A DNA stretch of 64,000 nucleotides from Acorus gramineus (Eukaryota; Streptophyta; Magnoliopsida; Acorales; Acoraceae), in assembly GCA_030737835.1 (NCBI GenBank), contig JAUJYN010000016.1, positions 3,675,747-3,739,746 of the forward strand. Direction: 5' to 3'. Positions within the stretch are counted from its first letter, which is position 1, and every line of letters starts with the position of its first letter. Below are positions 39,001-44,601 of the stretch, in pieces. The notes under the pieces were generated by a model, which saw only the letters and a list, made by a program, of their open reading frames with translations, ran no database searches and had not been told where the DNA came from. The position numbers and the translations under genes are program-made.

Positions 39001-41561
39001 GGACATTAATTTTTATTCTTCTTCCATCCTATTATGTTGTCATTATTTAGTTTTATGAAAGATTCCCAAGCATTACTTGCTGTATATGGTCTGATCCCCC
39101 TTCCCCCCCCCCCGGGTTAGTTATAAATTAACGAAGATACGGAGGTACATTTTAATAATGGCTTGTCCGTTTATGACCAGATGGAAATTGAGATTGGTAA
39201 TGGGGTTAAAACTTGTTTTTAGATTGATAAAATGGTTCAATCGTCAGAAGCTGGCAGAAACTCTAGCGTGCCATGGTCAATCAAAGGCTTGTTTTTAGAT
39301 TGATAAAATGGTTCAATCGTCAGAAGCTGGCAGAAACTCTAGCGTGCCATGGTCAATCAAAGGCTAGAGCTTCCAGCCTCATATGCGGCGCGAATAAGTA
39401 CAAAACCTTTTCTGATTAGATCATTCTCTTGAAGATATTGTGCATTCCTCTTATTAATGGAGTGGATGCGATCTTAGACTAGGGTGTGTCTGTCAATTGA
39501 AATGGAGGAGGTTGACTCTATGTACAGCTTCTGCAAACTTTATAATGTGAATTCTGTAAGTGATGATGTGGCCTGGATAAGGCGATTCAATAAGGAGTAG
39601 TGAACGACTTTTACAAGTTGATATCTCCTGGAATTCAGACCACCTCAAGCTGGACCAAGATCAGGGGATATCAAACTTATGAAGTTTCCTTCGATGAGCA
39701 GGTGGGTGCGTGGAGTTTTTTTTTTTTTTTGTGTGTGTGTGTGTGTGTTTTGGTGGTGTGCCTTTATGTGCTCGCTTATCCAAAGAAAAATTATCACAAT
39801 GCTGAATAGAATTATATATGGGCTCCAGAGGCTTCTCCTCAGGGCCAACTCTCTGGCAATCAGATTAAAATAGCAGAGCATCTGTTTGTCAGATGCTCTG
39901 AGGTATGGAAACTTGTTGGCAAGGCTTGAGATGAGCCTATTAATCTTTCATTCATCAAACAAATGGTGTGCACTTTTCAAATATGAAGAACATGAGATGA
40001 AGAAACAAAGCAAGTTCATAGAGATGATCCCTCAAACAGTTTGTTGGGTTCAATGGCTTACCAGGAATTATTGGTCTTGAACAAAAAGAACACCTATCTC
40101 AAGAACACTTGGTCCATCATTCTTTCCTTAAAGGTTGGGTATTAAACTATTCCTACAGCTCAGACCATTTGCGTTCCTTGGAAGGGCTCCTTCGTGGTTG
40201 AGTAATAATGCGAGTGAAAGGAAAGGTTACGAACATTTTTGGTCTCTTGTTGGTGTCCTCCTTCTGGCGCTTGCTTTTTCTTTCTTCCTCCTTTTTAAAA
40301 GAATGCCAATCTGTCTTCTACGTTATTATCCATGTCAACAATTTTAAACCATTCAACTACCCCTGAGCCCAGAAATCCAGATTTAAAAACTTTTGTTAGG
40401 TTTGCCTTATTTTTCTTCAATCAAGCCATGCATCCCATTTGACCCTTTTGTTGATTTCTTCATTCGTGTCGATACTTAAGAAAGAACCAGATGGAACAAC
40501 TACCTCAGGAAGATCATTTACACTAGGATAATTCAACACAATCCTCAGTCCATCATTTTCCTCAACTGATTTTGAAAGTCATTGCGGAGTTCAATCGCTC
40601 CCCTACCTCCAAAAGGTTCAAACATCCAAATTTTGGAAGAGTTCTTCGTTTGGCCTTACTGAAGGAGAATGTTTGTCGTTGATTAATATCTTTTATATTT
40701 GGAGTATGTTAGGAACAACACTGCATGTATTTGTCACATAGTTTGATTTTTGAAGGTCTATACTTCATCTACATGGTTCATCTAACAAAGCATATACCGC
40801 CTTAGTGAAATTGGACTGCATGCAAGGCTGCAAATAAGGACTGCGTGTAACAGTACCCTTTATATTTTATTTTGGATGGTGGAGTTATTCTGACTTGTTA
40901 TATTGTTGCCACCATAAAATCTGTGTTGTTTACTTGTTTGCATAATTAACCTATTACTTGTGGCCTTGCTAATGCAGACAGGATTAATCATCATAGACGG
41001 TTGGTTAAAACTGACAGCACCAGCACAGATTGCTGTTCTATTTAAGGAACTTCGATTAACCCTCCATGCTGTTCTGAAGGAATTAATTTCTAAACCTGAG
41101 GTATTTTACTTGTCTGATTTTAAAACTTGTGCAAAATGCATCCGCCATAATGTCCTTTTTAAATCGAGAATTGATTTCTATCATGGAAATAAATTAGTAT
41201 GGAACGTGCAATTGATACATGAATCACACCTCAAAAAACAGTAACACGTGTCAAAAATATATCAATGTATCACCTTTTTGAGCTGCCAAAAGATTGTTTT
41301 CGTGCTTACAATATTTTGTATTCCTGCTGGTATGATTGTTTCTGCTAGTTGTATGGATTTCCAGACACCAGTAAAATCTCAGTTAATCAGAAATATTGAA
41401 TGTTAACTGGCACCGTTAATGCTTCGTTCAAAATGGCACAATTCAATTTTCAGTGAACACTTTGAATTTGTCTCCTTCAGATGGCAACTACTGGTGAGAA
41501 TGAAGTGGTGAGATCCATTGTTCATCTGTTGTTAGAAGAAGGAAAACATGAGCCGTCATAA
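96..41561 (+). CDS. DEXH7: DExH-box ATP-dependent RNA helicase, DExH7-like (3' 24 exons; 5' end outside window)
   Basis: ATP-dependent RNA helicase of the DEAH/RHA family, resembling Arabidopsis DExH7 (annotated as chloroplastic; DHX29/DHX57-like). Predicted exons: 96-218, 405-491, 949-1049, 3453-3510, 7168-7233, 17986-18068, 18208-18391, 19699-19851, 19945-20046, 20159-20311, 21514-21618, 23923-24063, 24188-24277, 24404-24460, 30412-30495, 31309-31407, 31501-31641, 31977-32047, 32922-32991, 34336-34431, 35394-35609, 37211-37303, 40978-41100, 41481-41561 (TAA stop). Phases agree at every junction, giving about 858 residues without a stop. All introns are GT-AG except 19852-19944, which is GC-AG. 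Motifs seen: [39 protein letters not shown], then HA2 and OB-fold regions. Family members are usually well over 1,000 residues, so the N-terminus is missing. Exons were placed by eye from family similarity. The family call is firm; the exact orthologue is inferred. Confidence 0.9.
1304..2590 (-). mobile_element. LINE (non-LTR retrotransposon) 3' remnant in helicase intron 3
   Basis: Reading the minus strand from 2553 to about 1630 gives broken pieces of the plant LINE ORF2 C-terminus: [17 protein letters not shown] followed by [11 protein letters not shown], then [17 protein letters not shown] (zf-RVT region), [16 protein letters not shown] (the Cys/His zinc-knuckle part), and [20 protein letters not shown]. 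Several stops and shifts separate the pieces. A T-rich run at 1304-1313 may mark the A-tail of the minus-strand element, so the lower boundary is approximate. It lies antisense in intron 1050-3452. Confidence 0.7.
2591..3260. other. GC-rich intronic segment of unknown origin
   Basis: This stretch is clearly more GC-rich than the surrounding intron and contains a G12 run near 3016-3027. Several frames stay open for 60-230 codons on both strands, as expected for GC-rich DNA, and none resembles a known domain. It abuts the LINE remnant and may be more of a transposon. No function assigned. Confidence 0.35.
3511..5930. other. Helicase intron 4, left part: no gene seen
   Basis: AT-rich intron sequence. 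Short open frames on both strands (for example minus-strand 5695-5492) lack recognisable domains or splice context. The part from about 4900 to 5930 differs in composition from the left side and may be the decayed body of the LTR element whose LTR/PBS region lies at 6120-6911, but no protease, RT or integrase motif was found. Confidence 0.4.
5935..6911 (-). mobile_element. LTR-retrotransposon 5' end remnant (LTR, primer-binding site, gag start), minus strand
   Basis: On the minus strand, an LTR-like sequence ends GCATCA at about 6137 and is followed by TGGTATTGGAGC (6133-6122), a variant of the initiator-Met-tRNA primer-binding site TGGTATCAGAGC. Downstream, minus 6090-5940 reads [20 protein letters not shown], then [12 protein letters not shown], a coiled, charged segment like the N-terminus of plant retrotransposon gag proteins. 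The upstream LTR edge (about 6911) is a guess. No full polyprotein follows. The LTR/PBS reading is by inspection only. Confidence 0.45.
7654..10987 (+). mobile_element. 5'-truncated LINE with 12-bp target-site duplication, in helicase intron 5
   Basis: Flanked by the direct repeat AAAGGAACAATG (7642-7653 and 10988-10999). Starts inside the endonuclease ([20 protein letters not shown] near 7770) and continues through [52 protein letters not shown], the RT catalytic box [11 protein letters not shown] near 9277, the linker [20 protein letters not shown], the zf-RVT region ([28 protein letters not shown]) and a 3' untranslated tail ending in oligo(A). Frameshifts near 7860 and 8740 and stops near 8930, 9006, 9140, 9442, 10021 and 10502 make it non-coding today. 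Same orientation as the host gene. Confidence 0.92.
11228..11478 (-). repeat. LTR-like direct repeat, copy A (Ty3/gypsy remnant)
   Basis: An AT-rich block of about 250 bp recurs, diverged but clearly alignable, at about 13008-13225 in the same orientation. On the minus strand copy A follows directly after a chromodomain-like coding remnant, as a 3' LTR would. No clean TG...CA ends or flanking duplication were identified. Confidence 0.45.
11461..11700 (-). pseudogene. Ty3/gypsy integrase chromodomain remnant
   Basis: The minus strand around 11643-11520 reads [20 protein letters not shown] with a following Trp, close to the chromodomain signature (hydrophobic-x-K/R-W-K-x-x-P-x-x-D-A-T-W) that ends plant chromovirus integrases. 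A one-base shift near 11500 joins it to a tail containing [12 protein letters not shown]. Nothing recognisable remains of RT or the integrase core. An LTR-like repeat follows. Confidence 0.55.
11701..13007. other. Intronic sequence between gypsy-like repeats: no intact gene
   Basis: Contains a GC-richer stretch at about 12700-12835 and purine-rich tracts at 12860-12960. Open frames of up to 133 codons on either strand show no recognisable domain. Probably the eroded interior of the Ty3/gypsy remnant, but that is inference from position only. Confidence 0.35.
13008..13225 (-). repeat. LTR-like direct repeat, copy B
   Basis: Diverged copy of 11228-11478. Shared blocks include ACAATAAT near 13025, TTCAAATTATTCAATAATG, GATTGATTT and CTTCAAATCTAATCTAA. 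If these are LTRs of one minus-strand element, only about 1.5 kb of internal sequence is left between them, so the body is mostly deleted. Confidence 0.45.
14265..16056 (+). mobile_element. Solo LTR, 1,792 bp, with 5-bp target-site duplication, nested in LINE
   Basis: Begins TGTCACGCC and ends ATATAACA, flanked on both sides by GTTTC (14260-14264 and 16057-16061). Removing the element and one GTTTC restores the LINE zf-RVT reading ...EESETVEHL. The same family occurs in reverse at 60651-63075; shared blocks include the start, the GTGAGCCACACGCTCAGTGA block near 14690 and the TGACACATATATAACA end. No gag/pol is present, so this is a solo LTR. The family is likely Ty3/gypsy (large LTR, TGTCACGCC start), which is inferred. 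Confidence 0.88.
14720..15855 (+). repeat. Internal direct duplication within the solo LTR
   Basis: About 410 bp at 14725-15135 is repeated at 15440-15850. Both copies carry TCAACCTTATACAATTCATA, the block from CACGGGCGCAACATCAACAT through GGGTTGTTTCATCGCCAACC, a C-rich tract and CTTGGATCCGTCGACACCG. The second copy has a distinct GC-rich insert at about 15555-15665. The reverse-strand relative at 60651-63075 has its own GC-rich stretch (61360-61550) at a corresponding place. Confidence 0.8.
16275..16988. mobile_element. Non-autonomous hAT-like element nested in the LINE
   Basis: The ends are imperfect inverted repeats rich in GCGGTATGCGG-type motifs: the left end begins CAGTCCAGGGTTCGGATATG and the right end, reversed, begins CAGTGTTCCTAAATGCGG. 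The near-identical 8-mers TGGTTTCC and TGGTCTCC flank it, consistent with a decayed hAT 8-bp target duplication. The interior contains several CATATGCGG units, CT-rich sequence (16440-16530) and AT-rich DNA, and no transposase. Boundaries are good to a few bases. Confidence 0.65.
18886..19396. mobile_element. hAT-type MITE (CAATGTTCTAA ends) with a nested palindromic element
   Basis: The left end CAATGTTCTAAGAAGTGTTA and the right end (reverse complement ATAGTGTTCTAAAAGTGGGA) are inverted repeats. The element at 43897-44272 has the same ends and the same internal GATTAATCGACTA motif, defining a family. No clear 8-bp duplication is visible. It sits in the helicase intron between exons 18208-18391 and 19699-19851. 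Confidence 0.65.
18971..19157. mobile_element. Palindromic (foldback) MITE nested in the hAT-type MITE
   Basis: An almost perfect long inverted repeat. The arm containing TATACATCCCTTATCGAGGT, CGTCGATAAAGAAAG is mirrored by CTTTCTTTATCGACGTATAT, ACCTCGATAAGGGATGTATA around a short centre near 19053-19062. The right terminus reversed reads TATAGTGAAATGATAATATC, the same end as the sequence at 55603. Flanks are TA-rich. Predicted to form a strong hairpin in nuclear RNA. Confidence 0.75.
19852..19944 (+). other. Predicted GC-AG intron of the helicase gene
   Basis: The exon ending QNL (CTG at 19849-19851) is followed by GCAAGT rather than GT. The acceptor TATGCAG at 19938-19944 leads into an exon starting [10 protein letters not shown]. 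Using the GC donor keeps the family sequence QNL[10 protein letters not shown] intact and in phase 0. GCAAGT is the typical form of the rare GC-AG class. No nearby GT donor preserves the alignment. The intron is 93 nt long. Confidence 0.7.
20315..21513. other. Helicase intron: nothing recognised apart from the G run
   Basis: AT-rich intron between exons 20159-20311 and 21514-21618. No coding similarity or clear transposon ends were seen. Confidence 0.4.
20799..20819 (+). repeat. Poly(G) run in helicase intron
   Basis: A homopolymer of about 20 G residues. Simple-sequence tract; length may be affected by sequencing error. Confidence 0.8.
22755..22840 (+). mobile_element. LINE 3'-tail fragment
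   Basis: The segment TTTTTGGAGATCCCTAGTCT, then TTTGTTTGAGGGGCATTATT, closely matches the 3' untranslated end of the LINE at 7654-10987 (TTTGGAGATCCCTCGTCTC, TTGTTCGAGGGCATTTTATT near 10910-10955). It is probably a severely 5'-truncated insertion of the same family, in helicase intron 21619-23922. Confidence 0.6.
23693..23877 (+). repeat. Tandem repeat, three copies of about 62-66 bp
   Basis: Three nearly identical units, each containing AATGTCATCTATGTTTA, AATAAAACAATTCCATTAAT and ACAAGAAACAAAACCTT. The array ends about 45 bp before the exon carrying helicase motif VI, and takes the place of a normal polypyrimidine-rich branch/acceptor region. Confidence 0.9.
24461..26640. other. Helicase intron, left part: no gene seen
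   Basis: AT-rich with a purine-rich patch at 25755-25790 (GGAGAGGGAGAGGG type). No domain-level similarity in any open frame. A block at 26450-26550 partly recurs at about 27170-27240 (TGGTGGTTGTTTATTGAAGA-like), suggesting an old duplicated or retroelement segment that was split by the hAT-type insertion at 27245. Confidence 0.35.
26641..26787 (+). repeat. Two-copy tandem duplication (about 77-bp unit)
   Basis: AAGTGGGGGATGGTTATAAC starts copy 1 at 26641 and copy 2 at 26718. Both continue with GATGGAAGACAC, GGCTT, and GAATGGAAGCCTC-like sequence, with a few substitutions. Confidence 0.85.
27245..28303. mobile_element. Non-autonomous hAT-type element with perfect 8-bp target duplication
   Basis: Inverted termini TAAGCCTATCAAT (27245) and ATTGATAGGCTTA (ending 28303) are flanked by CCCTTATC on both sides (27237-27244 and 28304-28311). 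The subterminal regions are dense in GGATACGGATAT/ATATCCGTATCC repeats, the kind of array that binds hAT transposase. The 1,059-bp interior lacks a transposase. Open frames of about 100-146 codons in the middle (27631-28109, both strands) have no recognisable domain. Confidence 0.85.
28490..29705 (+). mobile_element. LINE 3' remnant (zf-RVT region) in helicase intron
   Basis: Plus-strand pieces in two or more frames: [20 protein letters not shown] followed by [13 protein letters not shown], then [40 protein letters not shown] (Cys/His cluster of zf-RVT), [20 protein letters not shown] and a 3' tail that ends in A-rich sequence near 29705. The coding frame is broken by stops near 28880, 28945, 29050 and 29347. 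G-rich tract at 29539-29561. Confidence 0.75.
29706..30411. other. Helicase intron, right part: no gene seen
   Basis: AT-rich sequence up to the acceptor TGTAG at 30407-30411. A short stretch at 30140-30180 (CCTAGTACAGTGGTAGTGAC) looks like a tRNA A box and could be a SINE head, but nothing else supports it. Confidence 0.35.
31725..31850 (+). mobile_element. Probable tRNA-derived SINE
   Basis: TTAGCTGGTTAGCAGTCCTC resembles a tRNA-type internal promoter A box, and GGTCAGGGAATCAATCACC about 30 bp later a diverged B box. An A-rich tail with AATAATAATA follows (31800-31850). It lies in the short helicase intron 31642-31976. No target duplication was resolved, so the call rests on the box-like motifs and tail. 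Confidence 0.5.
32992..34335. other. Helicase intron: no gene seen
   Basis: A plus-strand frame stays open for 159 codons (33138-33617), and an overlapping minus frame for 68. Neither matches a known family, the composition is AT-rich and no splice context ties it to the helicase. A GC-richer patch at 33800-34000 holds a short imperfect repeat of GGTCCTTTGCCCAACC-type sequence. Confidence 0.35.
35610..37210. other. Helicase intron: no gene seen
   Basis: AT-rich 1.6-kb intron without recognisable coding or transposon structure. Confidence 0.4.
37304..39149. other. Helicase intron, left part: CT-rich patch, no gene seen
   Basis: Between about 37760 and 38590 the sequence is C/T-rich on the plus strand, with open frames of about 110 codons that show no domain. 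It could be the 5' part of a retroelement related to the LINE remnant downstream, but nothing proves that. A C12 run followed by GGG lies near 39104-39118. Confidence 0.35.
39150..40190 (+). mobile_element. Decayed LINE ORF2 C-terminal remnant in helicase intron
   Basis: Plus-strand fragments in shifting frames: [13 protein letters not shown] near 39180, [12 protein letters not shown] near 39560, [20 protein letters not shown] near 39600, [18 protein letters not shown] (zf-RVT end) near 39870, and [20 protein letters not shown] near 40085. These follow the order of a plant LINE C-terminus. Many stops interrupt it. A GT microsatellite (39731-39748) and a 76-bp tandem duplication lie inside. 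Confidence 0.6.
39212..39363 (+). repeat. Perfect 76-bp tandem duplication inside LINE remnant
   Basis: Copies at 39212-39287 and 39288-39363 appear identical base for base, each starting CTTGTTTTTAGATTGATAAA and ending GGTCAATCAAAGG. The perfect identity inside a heavily mutated LINE implies a recent duplication (or an assembly artefact). Confidence 0.9.
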
Positions 41562-41815
41562 ACAGTTTCTGTATTACAAGGTATATAGCATATCAAAGCT
41601 TTGTCATACAGTTCTCTCTCTGTCATCCAAAGTTTATTTATTTGTCCAGTAACAGCAACTATTGATGAGAATGAAGTGGTGAGATCCATTGTTCACCTGT
41701 TGTTAGAAGAAGGAAAACATGGGCTGCCATAAACAGTTTCACTATAACATGGTATATATCATGTCAGAGCATTGTTTGTTACACAGTTCTCTCTCTGTCG
41801 TCAAAAATTTCTCTC
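41465..41815 (+). repeat. Tandem duplication of the helicase terminal exon and 3' flank
   Basis: A unit of about 170 bp (acceptor region, last exon, start of 3' UTR) at 41465-41636 recurs at 41637-41815. Copy 2 keeps an open 25-codon reading ([20 protein letters not shown], then KHGLP and stop), with a few substitutions relative to copy 1. However, its upstream AGs lead either to an immediate TAA or to a shifted frame, so it is probably 3' UTR or a relic exon rather than an alternative in-frame last exon. Confidence 0.85.
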
Positions 41816-43896
41816 CAGTAATAGACATTATTCCACAGATTTTGTAGATCTTTATGGTGTGATTTTGTGGAAATAAGTGATGATTGTTTGCATTGCATCC
41901 ACTGATTTGCCAATGTGCTTTCACCTGGCTTTGATTCGTTCCATTTTTCTCCCTTTGTTTGTATAATAGATGTAAATTAATAGATGTTGTATGAAAGCTC
42001 TGCCAATGTAATACAGTCTTCCCAGCGCCTGTCGAAATCAATGACACACTCTTTTGAGATCTAAATGGTTCTTTCAGACTGACACGGAGATCGTCTTCGG
42101 TACTAAACTCATAAGGGTTGAGTGTGGGAAGGTGCAGAGCTACCAAACAGAGCGCTTTAGATCTTGCCGCTAGTCGCTAGGTTTAGTATGACGTTTCAGA
42201 GGAACTCGACGTGATCAACGAAAGCAAGACTATCAGATTGTGGAGGGAAAGCAGTATTAAAGGGTAATTGCGATCCCAACACAGCTTGCATGGACCTTAA
42301 AATCTAAAGACACCATGTTGGTTGATGATCATGAAGAGGTACGTCTTTAACATACATCTTCGTTGCAAATCATGCTTTGAAAAAGTCGGTTAACACCTCT
42401 CTCTTCGTATAGGATGATTAAGAAACAAATCTTAAGGACACTAATCTTTAAAAAAATTAAATAAATAAACATACATCTTTGTTAGCACCTTTAGTGAGTC
42501 AGACACGCATTGACAAGAACAATGTCGACTTCATGAACAAGTTGCATCATGTTTGGCCTTCGAAAGAGGGATTGAGGGAAGCCAATCACAAAATCCATTG
42601 CCATGTGCTCTCATTTTCACTCCTAGATCTCCAATGGCTGATGCTTCCTGGCATGCTTTTGGTTTTAGCTTTTACTCTCTGATACACTAAACAACCAGGC
42701 CCATATTTATCAATATCTCAATTCATATTAATTCACCTTAGATTTTGATACATCTTCATACTTAAAAAAGGTGTGTAGTGTACGGAGAACTATGAGCCTT
42801 ATCTAATATTTGTTTCTTTAGTTTTGCATCTATCGGTGCATAAACTCTATATAAAAAATATAGCAAACCATCAACTCTAATGGCGAAATCTGGCCTTAAG
42901 CCATAAGTTTCTTTTAGTGTGACGCTAGGTTGATGCCCACATTTATATAAAATAGAGAAAGCCTAAAAGGAATTCAGAAAAAGCATTAAGTGAACAAGGA
43001 AAATAGATTCAGTCCCCGAAAAAAGGGTCAGGCAAAATCCTATAGAATCTCTTTGATTCAAAACCTCCACCACGAAAGAACCTGCCCCAGTCTTCTATGC
43101 AGCAAATCGCTGACTCCCAAATGTTCTCCGCATACGGAATACACCATCTAAAAACTATCTTAAGGCTTAAGTTACCTCGGATGAAACCTTCATCGTTTCC
43201 TAATCCTTTTGCTAATCCACTCTAAACTCTTTCATAAAATTTGGTTGAACCACAAGCCTCATGATGAAACCTCCCAACAATGAAAACAATATTTGAGAAT
43301 TCTTGAGATCTTGGAGACTTGCACTTGAGAAAATTAATTACAAACTCTAAAGCACTTCTAGAGAAGAGAGAATATAGTAGTAAAGATATTTGTGTTTGAA
43401 TTTATGAGAAGATAGATGGATGTAGTGAGGTTTTTATAAGCAAAAATTGAATGACAGACGACACCTTATACCCCAGTGTAAACTTTTAATACTGGATGAA
43501 TCAAAAGTTGAATGACAAATTGAATGACACCTTATACCCTATTTTATAAGCAAAAATTGAATGACAGATTGAATGTAATTTCACCCAACATATCTAAAAT
43601 ACCCACTATCATCCAAAAATTGAATGACAAATAAATTCATGTTTCCCACGTGTTTTGATTTTTCAAAGATGTACATTCATTTTATAGAATGTTAAATATA
43701 TTCAAATTTTATTGTTTATAATTTTTACATAAAATAAAAAAAGAGAGTTGTTACAAGCAATCCATGTGGACAACTCCTTTTACCTCCACGGACCAGAGTC
43801 ATCCAACAAAGTATATACTTTCTTAGGTAAGGTTTATACATCATTAATTTCATTTTTTACATTTGTTGAAAATGGATTCATTCAATTTGTTACGTG
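41816..43896. other. Intergenic region after the helicase: no gene seen
   Basis: No coding similarity. From about 43433 to 43640 short degenerate repeats of AAAATTGAATGACA and GACACCTTATACCC occur several times. The stretch 43000-43420 (CTCTAAAGCACTTCTAGAG-like motif) may be part of an old LTR element, unproven. Confidence 0.4.
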
Positions 43897-44272
43897 CAAT
43901 GTTCTAAAAAGCATTAAGTGTTAATCATGCGGTTGAGAAGTTGACTATGGATTAATCGATTAGGCGGAGATTAATCAAGGATTAATCAATCACTTTTTAA
44001 ATTAATTAATCGACTATGCATATATATATTATATATAAATTATAATTTTAGATTACAAAAAAATAACAAAATAACATCAAAATTAAATTAATAATATAAG
44101 CATAATAGAGATAGCATAAAAAATTAATTAAGAGGTATATAATATATAAAGTAACTTAATAGTTTATAAGTCAATTAGGGATTAATGGAAAAGGGGGCTC
44201 GGCGCTAAGCGTTGCGGAGTGAGCCGACTAGATCTAATTAATCGGGGCCTAAAAGAGATTTTTAGAACATTG
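43897..44272. mobile_element. hAT-type MITE (CAATGTTCTAAAAAGC ends)
   Basis: The 376-bp element has termini CAATGTTCTAAAAAGC and, reversed at the right end, CAATGTTCTAAAAATCTC. Flanks GTTACGTG (43889-43896) and GTTATGGG (44273-44280) agree at 6 of 8 positions, consistent with an aged hAT duplication. Same family as 18886-19396. No coding capacity. Confidence 0.75.
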
Positions 44273-44601
44273 GTTATGGGGTGAGTGATATACATTTCTC
44301 ATTATTACTATTTTTAATAAAATCAAAATACGTGTAGACTGTCCCACGGACTATCCCTAATAATATTTGCCTAATTAAAATTACAAAAGAAAACAATATC
44401 TAGTTTTGTTTGGAAACTATTTATCCTACTACCCAAAGTTAACTTGATATAGAATGTTCGACCAACCATCTGTCAACCTTTGTTTAAAACATTTGACCTG
44501 TCAACCATTGTATAAAATACTTAACTGTCTCTCTATCAACTTTGTTTAAAACAATCAACACTCTCTACCAACCATTATTTGAAACATCGCTCTATCAACT
44601 A

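Larger units (their letters stand above)
34336..41561 (+). other. DEXH7: Helicase OB-fold C-terminal exons and stop
   Basis: Exon 34336-34431 encodes [20 protein letters not shown]. Its acceptor is a tandem NAG-NAG, so one Gln (CAG at 34336-34338) may be optionally included. Exon 35394-35609 encodes [13 protein letters not shown], then [15 protein letters not shown] and [11 protein letters not shown]. Exon 37211-37303 encodes [20 protein letters not shown]. Exon 40978-41100 encodes [20 protein letters not shown]. Exon 41481-41561 encodes the last 26 residues, ending EEGKHEPS. These match the OB_NTP_bind fold and C-terminal tail of the plant proteins. A second copy of the last exon follows at once. 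Confidence 0.9.
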
